Source: Halovenus sp. (GTDB lineage: Archaea > Halobacteriota > Halobacteria > Halobacteriales > Haloarculaceae). Taken from it: a stretch of 34,557 nucleotides of DNA. Made by a program: the position numbers and the translations under genes. This document shows, one piece after another, positions 14,863 to 22,607 of the stretch. Under the pieces are notes generated by a model that saw only the letters and a list, made by a program, of their open reading frames with translations, searched no databases and was not told where the DNA came from. Every line of letters begins with the position of its first letter. The first letter of the stretch is position 1. The DNA is taken from positions 1 through 34,557 of the forward strand of contig JAQCNM010000103.1 of the NCBI GenBank assembly GCA_028275025.1, written 5' to 3'.

Positions 14863-16460
14863 TGTTCGTCGAGGGGTTGCTCGCGGTCACTCTCGCGAGT
14901 GCCGTCGTGGTGGCGGTGGCACCCGACCGCTACGCCGCGAAACTCGCCACCGGGCTGAGCCTCCTCCCCCTCGGCGGCGTCGCGCTCATGTGGACCCGAT
15001 TCGACGCCAGCGGCAACGCACTCACCGGCGGCGATATCGCCTTCGAGACACGGGAGACGTGGTTCCAACTCGGGCAGTACAGCGTCGACTGGCACGTCGG
15101 TCTCGACGGGGTGAGCTTCCCGTTGCTCGGGCTGACCGTGGTGCTCGTCACGGCCGCACTGGTCTCGGCCTGGACACCCATCACGGAGCGCGAGTCGGAG
15201 TTTTACACCCTCGTGCTCCTGCTCGAGACGGCGCTGATCGGTGTGTTCACCGCGCTAGATCTCGTTCTGTGGTTTGTCTTCTGGGAGTTCGTGCTCGTCC
15301 CGATGTACGTGCTCATCGCCGGTTGGGGCGGGCCGCGCCGGAACTACGCCGCGGTCAAGTTTCTCGTCTACACCAACCTCGGCTCGTTGTTGTTGTTCAC
15401 CGGGCTGTTCGCGCTCGTGCTGGGGCTCGGTGACTCGTTGTCGGCGCTGAGTATGCCCGACATCGCACAGACACTGCGCGCCGACGGCCAACTCGACGGG
15501 CTCGACGTCGACGTTGTCGGGCAGAGTATCACGGTCGGCCCCGACGGACTCCGGCTCGGTGCCTTTCTGCTCCTGTTTTTCGGTTTCGCGGTCAAGGTGC
15601 CGGTCGTCCCGTTGCACACCTGGCTCCCCGACGCACACGTCGAGGCACCCACACCGGTGTCGGTCATCCTGGCGGGTGTCCTCCTGAAGATGGGGACGTA
15701 CGCCCTGTTGCGGTTCAATTTCACTATGCTGCCCGGGGTCGCGCGGGACCTCGCCGTCCCGCTCGTGAGCCTCGGTGTCGTCAGCGTGGTCTACGGGGCG
15801 ACGCTCGCACTCGCACAGCAGGACCTCAAACGCATCGTCGCCTACTCGTCTATCTCCTCGATGGGCTACGTCGTCGTCGGTCTGGTGGCGTTCACCCCGC
15901 ACGGGATGGGTGGGGCCACCCTCCAGATGATAAGCCACGGTCTCATCTCCGGGCTGTTGTTCATGGCTGTCGGTGTCATCTACAACACTACCCACACCCG
16001 GATGCTCGGGGACATGAGCGGACTCGCCGACCGGATGCCGTGGACGGCGTGGATACTCGTCGCCGGGGCCTTCGGGTACATGGGGCTGCCGCTGATGAGC
16101 GGGTTCGCCGCCGAACTGCTCGTGTTCGTCGGCGCGTTCGACGCCGCGGCTATCCCCGCGGCCCCCCTGGTCACCGCGGTGGCGATGTTCGGCATCGTCG
16201 TCGTCGCGGGCTATCTCCTCTGGGGTGTGCAACGGTCGCTGTTTGGCCCGTACCGTCTCGACACCGACCACGACATCGGCCGCGCCCCGGCACACGACAT
16301 CGCGCCGATGCTCGTGTTGCTCGGACTGGTCGTCGCCCTCGGGGTCAACCCCGACCTCGTCTACGACGTCGTTCAGGAAGCTGTCTCGCCGTTGGTCGAC
16401 GGGGGCGCGACCGTCTGGCCCACCGACATCACCGACCACGTGCAGGGTGGCCGCCGATGA
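14862..16460 (+). CDS. nuoM: NADH dehydrogenase-like complex subunit M
   Basis: The 532-residue antiporter-like subunit has 14 expected membrane helices. Markers include WHVGLDGVSFPLLGLTVVLV near the start, WEFVLVPMYVLIAGWGG with the conserved glutamate, HTWLPDAHVEAPTPVSVILA and QQDLKRIVAYSSISSMGYVV. ATG 14862 is preferred: it overlaps the nuoL stop (TGATG) exactly as other junctions do here, while the GTG at 14850 would add four residues inside nuoL. The end overlaps nuoN by 4 bases (ATGA). It is one of the three proton-channel subunits of Complex I. Confidence 0.93.
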   Translation: MFVEGLLAVTLASAVVVAVAPDRYAAKLATGLSLLPLGGVALMWTRFDASGNALTGGDIAFETRETWFQLGQYSVDWHVGLDGVSFPLLGLTVVLVTAALVSAWTPITERESEFYTLVLLLETALIGVFTALDLVLWFVFWEFVLVPMYVLIAGWGGPRRNYAAVKFLVYTNLGSLLLFTGLFALVLGLGDSLSALSMPDIAQTLRADGQLDGLDVDVVGQSITVGPDGLRLGAFLLLFFGFAVKVPVVPLHTWLPDAHVEAPTPVSVILAGVLLKMGTYALLRFNFTMLPGVARDLAVPLVSLGVVSVVYGATLALAQQDLKRIVAYSSISSMGYVVVGLVAFTPHGMGGATLQMISHGLISGLLFMAVGVIYNTTHTRMLGDMSGLADRMPWTAWILVAGAFGYMGLPLMSGFAAELLVFVGAFDAAAIPAAPLVTAVAMFGIVVVAGYLLWGVQRSLFGPYRLDTDHDIGRAPAHDIAPMLVLLGLVVALGVNPDLVYDVVQEAVSPLVDGGATVWPTDITDHVQGGRR

Positions 16461-17953
16461 CACTCACGACACTGCCGGAGTGGGCCGCGCTCGGCCCCGT
16501 CTTCGCCCTGGTGGCGACGGCGCTTCTGGTGTTGCTCGTCAACACCGTGGCCCCAGACAGCGACCACGGCGGGCTGTTCGCGACACTCACGACCGGCGGC
16601 GGTCTCACCGGTCTCGGCATCACCGTCTGGTATCTGCTCGGCGACACCGGCCAGCCGGACGGTGGTGGTCCTATCGTGCTGTTCGACGGGAATCTCGTCG
16701 TCGACGGGATGGCGCTGTTTTTCACCGTCGTCCTCACGAGCGTCGTCGTACTGGTCGGACTCGCCAGCTACGACTACTTAGAGAGCTACCCCGACCGGGC
16801 GGCGTACTACAGCCTGACACTGCTGTCGGCGACCGGGATGACGCTCCTGGCGGCGGCAAACAGCTTCGTTATCGCGTTTATCAGTATCGAGTTGATCTCG
16901 TTGCCGTCGTACGCGCTTGTCGCCTCGATGAAACACGACCGCGGCAGTGTCGAGGGCGGCCTGAAGTACTTTCTGGTCGGTGCACTCTCCTCGGCGATTC
17001 TTGCCTACGGTATCTCGCTCGTGTACGTCTCGACGGGGAGTCTCGGGTTCGAACCGGTTGCCGAGGCGATTGTCCGTGACGGCATCGAGTTCCCGGGTAT
17101 CCTCGGGTTCGGCATCCTCATGATACTCGGCGGGTTCGCGTTCAAGATGGCCGCCGTCCCGTTTCACTTCTGGGCACCGGAGGCCTACGAGGGCGCACCC
17201 GCGCCGGTCTCTGCGTTTCTCTCCTCGGCATCGAAAGCCGCCGGTTTCGTCGTCACGTTCCGCGTGTTCACCCAGGTGTTCGACGGCGCACTCGGTGTTG
17301 TCGACTGGGTCGTGGCCGCACAGGTGCTCGCAGTCGTCACGATGACCGTCGGCAACCTCGCCGCGCTCAGACAGGAACGGATAAAACGGCTGCTCGCATA
17401 CTCCTCGATCGGACACGCGGGGTTCGCGCTCATCGCACTCGCCGCCCTGACCGGCGGCGACGACACGTTCGTGCTGACCGCCGGTATGGCGCACCTGTTC
17501 GTCTACGGCTTCATGAACACGGGTGCCTTCCTGATCGTCGCACTCGGCGAGTACTGGGGGCTCGGCCGGCGCATCGAGGACTACAACGGCCTCCGCGAGC
17601 AGGCACCCTTCGCCGCGGTTGCGATGACGGTGTTTCTGTACTCGCTCGCGGGGCTCCCGGCGGGCGGCGGGTTCCTCTCGAAGCTCTACCTGCTGTGGGC
17701 CTCACTCGAGGGTGGTGTGGCCGTCCTCGCGGTCGCACTGATCCTCAACAGCGCAATCTCTGTGTTCTACTACAGCCGCGTCGTCCGGGCCATGTGGACC
17801 GAACCGCCCGCCGACGACCTCGACATCGAGGAGCACCCGACCGGACTGTACGCCGCAATCGCGCTCGCCCTGCTGTTCACTGTGCTCCTGGCCCCCGGGT
17901 TCGGGTTCGTCCTCGAGTTCGCCGAGACCGGGGCAGACATCGTGACAGGGTAG
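16457..17953 (+). CDS. nuoN: NADH dehydrogenase-like complex subunit N
   Basis: The 498-residue antiporter-like subunit begins MTLTTLPEWAALGPVFALVA at the ATG that overlaps the nuoM stop. Markers include FISIELISLPSYALVASMKH, FHFWAPEAYEGAPAPVSAFL and RQERIKRLLAYSSIGHAGFA, the conserved proton-path segments of NuoN. An open frame runs further upstream but is only read-through of nuoM in another frame. It closes the cluster; no further nuo gene follows. Downstream lies a tandem-repeat array and then a convergent gene. Confidence 0.93.
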   Translation: MTLTTLPEWAALGPVFALVATALLVLLVNTVAPDSDHGGLFATLTTGGGLTGLGITVWYLLGDTGQPDGGGPIVLFDGNLVVDGMALFFTVVLTSVVVLVGLASYDYLESYPDRAAYYSLTLLSATGMTLLAAANSFVIAFISIELISLPSYALVASMKHDRGSVEGGLKYFLVGALSSAILAYGISLVYVSTGSLGFEPVAEAIVRDGIEFPGILGFGILMILGGFAFKMAAVPFHFWAPEAYEGAPAPVSAFLSSASKAAGFVVTFRVFTQVFDGALGVVDWVVAAQVLAVVTMTVGNLAALRQERIKRLLAYSSIGHAGFALIALAALTGGDDTFVLTAGMAHLFVYGFMNTGAFLIVALGEYWGLGRRIEDYNGLREQAPFAAVAMTVFLYSLAGLPAGGGFLSKLYLLWASLEGGVAVLAVALILNSAISVFYYSRVVRAMWTEPPADDLDIEEHPTGLYAAIALALLFTVLLAPGFGFVLEFAETGADIVTG

Positions 17954-17967
17954 CCCCTCGGGCTGGT

Positions 17968-18082
17968 TCTCGCGTCTCTCTCCGGTCGGTTCTCGTGTCT
18001 CTCTCCGGTCAGTTCGCGTGTCTCTCTCCAGTCGGTTCGGGTGTCTCTCTCCAGTCGGTTCGGGTGTCTCTCTCCGGTCAGT
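17968..18082 (+). repeat. Tandem array of five 23-base units
   Basis: Five direct copies occur at 17968-17990, 17991-18013, 18014-18036, 18037-18059 and 18060-18082, followed by a partial unit. All share a GTCTCTCTCC core followed by RGTCRGT; copies differ mainly at the first six bases and at two sites before the end. The array fills the gap between convergent nuoN and the dehydrogenase gene and includes the latter's stop codon (18078-18080). A 23-base unit does not keep a reading frame, so it is non-coding in origin. Confidence 0.9.
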
Positions 18083-18929
18083 TCTCGTACTCGTAGAACC
18101 CGCGGCCGGTCTTCTTGCCGAGGTCACCGGCCTCGACCTTGCGCTTGAGCAGGTATGCCGGTCTGTAGCGGTCGCCGAGCTCCTCGTGGAGGGTCTCGGT
18201 GGCGTGGAGCGCGACGTCGAGCCCGATGTGGTCTGCGAGTTCGAGCGGCCCCATCGGGGCGTTTGTGCCGAGTCGCAGCCCCGCGTCGATGTCCGCCTTC
18301 GAGGCGACACCCTCGTCGTAGGCCCGAATACCCTCGTTTATCCAGGGCATCAGCACCCGGTTCACCACGAACCCGGGCTTGTCGGCCGACTCCCAGGTTG
18401 TCTTGCCAAGCCCCTCTGCGAACCCGTGGGCCAGACCCGTCGTCTCCGGCGCGGTGTGCTCGCCGACCACCACCTCGACACCGGGCATCACCGGGACCGG
18501 GTTCATAAAGTGGACACCGACCACCTGCGACGGCCGTTCTGTCGCCGCCGCGATCGTGGTGATCGAGAGGGTGCTGGTGTTCGTCCCGAGCACCGTCTCG
18601 TCGTCACAGAGCCGGTCCAGACTGTCGAACACGTCCTGCTTGATATCGAGGCGCTCGACGACCGCCTCGACGACCAGGTCTGTTCCGGCCAGTTGCTCCA
18701 TCTCGGTCGTCGTGCTGATGCGGTCGCGAACGGTCTCGGCCTCGCCGGGACCGACGTCGTCGTCACGGGCCAGCCCGGACTCGACGCTGTCGACCCCCCG
18801 CTCGAGTGCCGCCCGGTCGACGTCCTGCAGGACGACGTCGTGGCCCGCGGTTGCCGCGACCTGTGCGATACCACTCCCCATCGTCCCGGCACCGACGACA
18901 CCGACACGCTGGATGTCTGCAGGCTCCAT
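18078..18929 (-). CDS. hbd: 3-hydroxyacyl-CoA (3-hydroxybutyryl-CoA) dehydrogenase
   Basis: The 283-residue protein is a complete single-domain 3-hydroxyacyl-CoA dehydrogenase. The Rossmann motif GVVGAGTMGSGIAQ is at residues 10-23, followed by LGTNTSTLSI, the catalytic-histidine segment VGVHFMNPVPVMPGVEVV, a GFVVNRVLMPWINEGI motif and the last strand GKKTGRGFYEYEN. It oxidises 3-hydroxyacyl-CoA with NAD in beta-oxidation, or acts in reverse in PHA or butyrate routes. ATG 18929 is set by the start of family similarity; the open extension to 19040 overlaps the divergent thioesterase gene. The neighbouring thioesterase supports a role in acyl-CoA metabolism. The stop codon lies in the tandem-repeat array. 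Confidence 0.9.
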   Translation of the reverse strand: MEPADIQRVGVVGAGTMGSGIAQVAATAGHDVVLQDVDRAALERGVDSVESGLARDDDVGPGEAETVRDRISTTTEMEQLAGTDLVVEAVVERLDIKQDVFDSLDRLCDDETVLGTNTSTLSITTIAAATERPSQVVGVHFMNPVPVMPGVEVVVGEHTAPETTGLAHGFAEGLGKTTWESADKPGFVVNRVLMPWINEGIRAYDEGVASKADIDAGLRLGTNAPMGPLELADHIGLDVALHATETLHEELGDRYRPAYLLKRKVEAGDLGKKTGRGFYEYEN

Positions 18930-19012
18930 ATCCGAGGCTCGGGTGGCACGGGCAAATGCCTGTCGAGAGGGGTGACCGACAGACCGAAGCGGGTGACGGC
19001 CACACACCGTGT

Positions 19013-19408
19013 ATGACCGACTACGAGACCGAGGTCCCACTCTCGGTCCGGTACCGCGACATCGACGCGCTCGGCCACGTGAACAACGCGGTCTACGTCA
19101 CCTACCTGGAGCAGGCCCGTGTCGAGTATCTCCAGACGGTGTTCGGAACCCGGTCGGTCGACCCGGGGTTCGTCGTCGCGCGCGTCACCGTGGACTACGA
19201 GCAGCCGGTCGAACTCGGCGACGACCTGCTCGTCGGGCTCGGAGTTACCGACATCGGCACCACGAGTGTCACGATGGGCTACGAGCTACGCGCCGACGGG
19301 GCGCTCGCGGCGACCGCAGAGACTGTGATTGTCGCACTCGACGACGACGACACACCGCGACAGATTCCCGACACCTGGCGCGAGCGTATCGCCGCCCACG
19401 AGGGGTGA
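19013..19408 (+). CDS. Hotdog-fold acyl-CoA thioesterase (4HBT family)
   Basis: The 131-residue protein shows the 4HBT signature: RYRDIDALGHVNNAVYVTYL with the active-site aspartate in RDID and the HVNN turn, then EQARVEYLQTV and a C-terminal strand pattern (VTMGYELRADGALAATAET). Such enzymes hydrolyse acyl-CoA thioesters. It is divergent from the 3-hydroxyacyl-CoA dehydrogenase gene, 83 bases apart, so the two may share regulation. ATG at 19013 is the first start in a frame with full family similarity. The chain length preferred cannot be read from sequence. Confidence 0.85.
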   Translation: MTDYETEVPLSVRYRDIDALGHVNNAVYVTYLEQARVEYLQTVFGTRSVDPGFVVARVTVDYEQPVELGDDLLVGLGVTDIGTTSVTMGYELRADGALAATAETVIVALDDDDTPRQIPDTWRERIAAHEG

Positions 19409-19533
19409 GAGCCCTGAGCACGGGTGACTCGACGGGCAGTCACCGGGGGGCCGGTCTGACCGTCGAGGACACAGGAGCGGTCGATGCCACAACCGCTCGG
19501 TGAGGGGCCGCTCACAGAGTAGTAACCACCGGG

Positions 19534-19614
19534 CGAACCCACCGACCGATGAGTGTCCAGCGAACCCACCGACCGATGAGTGTCCAGCGAACCCACAGAC
19601 CGATGGCCGTGCAA
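19534..19614 (+). repeat. Tandem array of three 27-base units
   Basis: Direct copies lie at 19534-19560, 19561-19587 and 19588-19614. The first two are identical; the third differs at a few sites. The unit is in phase, so the plus strand would read MSVQRTHRP repeatedly and the minus strand LDTHRSVGS. It lies just upstream of the DUF63 gene's predicted promoter, so it is most likely untranslated. The rest of the gap from 19409 to 19668 shows no gene. Confidence 0.85.
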
Positions 19615-19638
19615 CGGCGGCACACTGTACCGGAACGC

Positions 19639-19646
19639 TCAAATTC
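19639..19646 (+). promoter_or_regulatory. Candidate promoter of the DUF63 gene
   Basis: TCAAATTC is about 27 bases before ATG 19669. It is weaker than other boxes here but sets the start downstream of the repeat array. Confidence 0.3.
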
Positions 19647-19668
19647 CGAGCCACCCCGAAACCCGAGT

Positions 19669-20829
19669 ATGGAATCTATAGACCGGTACGGTGTCAGCCC
19701 CGAGCGGGCGTGGCTCGGTACACTCCTCGCGGTTGCGGTCACCGTTGCCGCCGCCGCCGTCGCGTTCACCGAGCGTGTCTACTGGGGGTTCATCTGGCGG
19801 TACTTCTGGGGGCCGGTGCACGCCGATGCCGACGGTGTCGACTGCTACGTTCACCTCCCCGAACAGGGACAGACAGTCGAGGGGAGCGGTATCAACTGCT
19901 CGCCCGGGGCCTACGACACGACAGCGTTTATCGCCGAACCGGGTTACACTGTCGTCTCGACACTGGGGTACATCACGGTGTTAGTGTTCATGCTCGCCGG
20001 TGTCTACCTGTTGTTCCGGAACGTGACCCTCGCCCCACACAAGCGGTTTTTCTACGCCATCGTGCCGTTCATGCTGTTCGGTGGGGCGCTCCGTGTCGTC
20101 GAGGACGCCTTCGTGGCGGCGATCGAGGCCGGGGTGAGCCCGGCGCTCGAGTTTCCCGCGAGCGCCCTGTTTATCAGCCCGTTTATCTACTTCACCGTGT
20201 TCGGTATCGCCACGGCGTCGTTTTTCCTCAGCAAGCGGCTCGAGCAGCGCGGTCTGACCGAGAGCTACACCAGACCGCTGGGGGTCATCGGGGCCGGGTG
20301 GCTCGCGACAACCGTCGGCTACCTGCTGTATCTCGCCGCGACAACCGACTACGTCAGCTTCGAGCCGGCCATCCCGGCGATTATCCTCGGTCTAGCGGCC
20401 GTCTCGGCGGTCGGTGTCTACGCCGGGGCCGAGCAGTTCTGGCCCGCCGCGAACACCGGCACCGGGCTCGTTGGACTGGTGGTGGTGTGGGGACACGCGG
20501 TCGACGGGTTCGCGAACGTGCTCGCAAACGACTGGACACAGGTGTGGAATCTCGGGGTCGACTACAGCCCCAAACACCCGTTCAACGAGTTCGTCATCGA
20601 CACCACGAACACGCTCCAGGGTGGAGACGCTATCGCGGGCGTCTACGTCGGCGAGGCCTGGCCGTTCGCGCTGGTCAAGATACTCGTACCGCTGGCTATC
20701 GTCGCACTGTTCAACGACGAGTTCATGGACGAGAGCCCCCGATTTGGCATCATGCTTCTGGGTGCGGTCATCGCGCTCGGCCTGGGCCCGGGGACACGTG
20801 ACATGCTCCGGTTCGCACTGGGCATCTGA
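19669..20829 (+). CDS. DUF63-family integral membrane protein
   Basis: The 386-residue protein has about eight to nine membrane spans and the DUF63 features HKRFFYAIVPFMLFGGALRV with the acidic VEDAF, VWGHAVDGFANVLANDW, and a C-terminal MLLGAVIALGLGPGTRDMLR. The family is archaeal, conserved and of unknown function. ATG 19669 (MESIDRYGVSPERAW) is preferred over the in-frame ATG at 19549, because the extra 40 residues are just translation of the 27-base tandem repeat and low-complexity sequence, and a promoter-like box lies before 19669. The stop is 4 bases from the convergent nadE stop. Confidence 0.85.
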   Translation: MESIDRYGVSPERAWLGTLLAVAVTVAAAAVAFTERVYWGFIWRYFWGPVHADADGVDCYVHLPEQGQTVEGSGINCSPGAYDTTAFIAEPGYTVVSTLGYITVLVFMLAGVYLLFRNVTLAPHKRFFYAIVPFMLFGGALRVVEDAFVAAIEAGVSPALEFPASALFISPFIYFTVFGIATASFFLSKRLEQRGLTESYTRPLGVIGAGWLATTVGYLLYLAATTDYVSFEPAIPAIILGLAAVSAVGVYAGAEQFWPAANTGTGLVGLVVVWGHAVDGFANVLANDWTQVWNLGVDYSPKHPFNEFVIDTTNTLQGGDAIAGVYVGEAWPFALVKILVPLAIVALFNDEFMDESPRFGIMLLGAVIALGLGPGTRDMLRFALGI

Positions 20830-20833
20830 GCTC

Positions 20834-22519
20834 CTACTCGATGACGTGGTCGTACGCGGCCGCAACCGGGTAGCTCCAGCCGCGACCGAGCGCCTTCTGT
20901 GTGATGCGCAGCGGCGGCGGCGTCTGGCGGCGCTTGAACTCGGCGCGGGTCACCCTGGAGAGTGCCTCGTCGACGACCTCGTCGGGGTGGGCCTCGCGGA
21001 GAGCCGTTCCGTCCCGACCGCCCTCGATGTACGCCTCGAGCACCGGGTCGAGCTGTTCGTACGGCGGGAGGTCGTCCGCGTCGGTCTGGTCCTCACTGAG
21101 CTCCGCGGTCGGTGCCTTCTCGATGACCGACCCCGGGATGACCGACGAGGCGGGGGCGTCGGCGGGGGGTGACTCGTTGAACGCCTCGGCCAACTCGTAG
21201 ACGAGCCACTTCTGGCAGTCACCGAGCGGTGCCAGCGCACCGACGGTGTCGCCGTACAGCGTACAGTAGCCGACAGCCGCCTCGCTTTTGTTGTCCGGTG
21301 TGAGCACCAGCGCGTCGCGCTCGTTTGCCAGGCTCATCAGGACGTCGCCACGGACGCGGGCCTGGAGATTCTCCATCGCGACACCGGTGAGCCGAACGGC
21401 GTTCTCCGTCACCGCCGCCCTGAGCGTCTCGACTGCGGGCCCGACGGGGACGACGTCGAAGGAAACCCCCAGGTTCTCTGCCACCGTCCGGGCGTCCGCG
21501 ACGCTCTGCTGGCTGGTGACGGTACTCGGCAGGGAGACGCCGTAGACACTGTCGGCCCCGAGAGCGTCCGCGGCGAGTGTAACAGCCACCGAGGAGTCTA
21601 TCCCCCCGGAGAGCCCGACGATAGCCTCGTCGAACCCGGTCTTTGTAAAGTAGTCGGCGACACCGAGTCCGAGCGCCTGCCGGGCCTGGCTTGCCTGTCC
21701 GTCGGGTGTGTCGCGGTCGCCTGCCCGAGCGAGCCGGTGGTCGGCGGTCGGAACGTCGACAACGGCTGTCTCGGAGTCGAACCCGGCGAGTCGGTCACCG
21801 ACGCCGTCTCCGGTCGCGACAAACGAGTGCCCGTCGAACACGAGTTCGTCGTTGCCGCCGACCTGGTTCGTGAACACTACCGGACAGCCGGTTCGTTCGG
21901 CGTGGTCACGGAACCGGCGGGCCCGCCGGGTCGGCTTGTCGAGACTGAACGGGCTCGCCGACAGCGTCAGTACGAGTTCCGCGCCGGCAGCTGCCGTCTC
22001 GGCCAGCGGGTCGGTCTCGTGGCGGCGCTGACCGGTGATGACCGCGTCGTGCCAGGCGTCCTCGCAGACGGTGAGTCCGACCTCGACACCGTCGACGGTC
22101 ACCACCACCGGCTCGTCGCCGGGCCGGAAGTACCGGTGTTCGTCGAACACGTCGTAGGTGGGGAGGAGTCGCTTGTGGTACCGTGTGGCAACCTCGCCGT
22201 CCCGGAGCAGTACCGCCGAGTTGTGCACCGGCGGGCCGGTGTCGGTGGCTGGGAGGGCCGCCCCGACCACGAGTGGCGGTCCGTCGGCGGTTCGCTCGGC
22301 GAGTGTCTCCAGTCCGGCCCGCTGTGCGTCGAGCACCCCTGCCCGGTGGAGCAGGTCACGCGGTGGGTAGCCGATGAGCGCGAGCTCCGGCGCGACCACG
22401 AGCAACGGGTCCGACTCGAGGGTGCGCTCGTACTCGCGGGCGATGCGTTCGGTGTTGCCGGCGACATCCCCGACCAGCGGGTCGTGCTGGACGATGCCGA
22501 CGCGAAACCCTGAGTCCAT
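20834..22519 (-). CDS. nadE: Glutamine-dependent NAD synthase
   Basis: The 561-residue enzyme has an N-terminal nitrilase-type glutaminase and a C-terminal NAD synthetase domain. The glutaminase triad is E45 (APELALIGYPP), K116 (TRYHKRLLPTYD) and C152 (LTVCEDAWHD). The ATP-pyrophosphatase loop SGGIDSS is at residues 304-310, followed by TPDNKSEAAVGYCTLYGDTV and the ending LRITQKALGRGW. It amidates deamido-NAD with glutamine and ATP. The start MDSGFRVGIVQHDPLVGD at 22519 is supported by a TATA-like box 29-36 bases upstream; the longer open frame to 23074 reads antisense through mvaD. Confidence 0.93.
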   Translation of the reverse strand: MDSGFRVGIVQHDPLVGDVAGNTERIAREYERTLESDPLLVVAPELALIGYPPRDLLHRAGVLDAQRAGLETLAERTADGPPLVVGAALPATDTGPPVHNSAVLLRDGEVATRYHKRLLPTYDVFDEHRYFRPGDEPVVVTVDGVEVGLTVCEDAWHDAVITGQRRHETDPLAETAAAGAELVLTLSASPFSLDKPTRRARRFRDHAERTGCPVVFTNQVGGNDELVFDGHSFVATGDGVGDRLAGFDSETAVVDVPTADHRLARAGDRDTPDGQASQARQALGLGVADYFTKTGFDEAIVGLSGGIDSSVAVTLAADALGADSVYGVSLPSTVTSQQSVADARTVAENLGVSFDVVPVGPAVETLRAAVTENAVRLTGVAMENLQARVRGDVLMSLANERDALVLTPDNKSEAAVGYCTLYGDTVGALAPLGDCQKWLVYELAEAFNESPPADAPASSVIPGSVIEKAPTAELSEDQTDADDLPPYEQLDPVLEAYIEGGRDGTALREAHPDEVVDEALSRVTRAEFKRRQTPPPLRITQKALGRGWSYPVAAAYDHVIE

Positions 22520-22523
22520 CTGA

Positions 22524-22534
22524 ACAACTGTTGT
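22524..22534. promoter_or_regulatory. Perfect 11-base palindrome at the nadE start region
   Basis: ACAAC-T-GTTGT lies between the nadE TATA-like box (22548-22555) and its start codon. A dyad here could be a repressor site. The site could also be chance. Confidence 0.25.
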
Positions 22535-22547
22535 AGGGTGTTCGTGG

Positions 22548-22555
22548 GTATAAAC
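22548..22555 (-). promoter_or_regulatory. Candidate promoter of nadE
   Basis: Read on the minus strand, GTTTATAC lies about 30 bases before the nadE ATG. The divergent mvaD gene starts 53 bases away on the other side and shows no clear box of its own. Confidence 0.5.
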
Positions 22556-22607
22556 GGTGCCGTCACAGGACCGAAGGCACAAGTGGAGTCGGGCAGTCTC
22601 TCGGGAC

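Noticed and set aside
17968-18082. Tandem repeats as a CRISPR array
   Set aside because: The units are contiguous with no spacers between them and no cas genes are nearby; the same holds for the array at 19534-19614.
19549-19668. N-terminal extension of the DUF63 protein from ATG 19549
   Set aside because: It only translates the tandem repeat and a low-complexity stretch, and a promoter-like box precedes ATG 19669.
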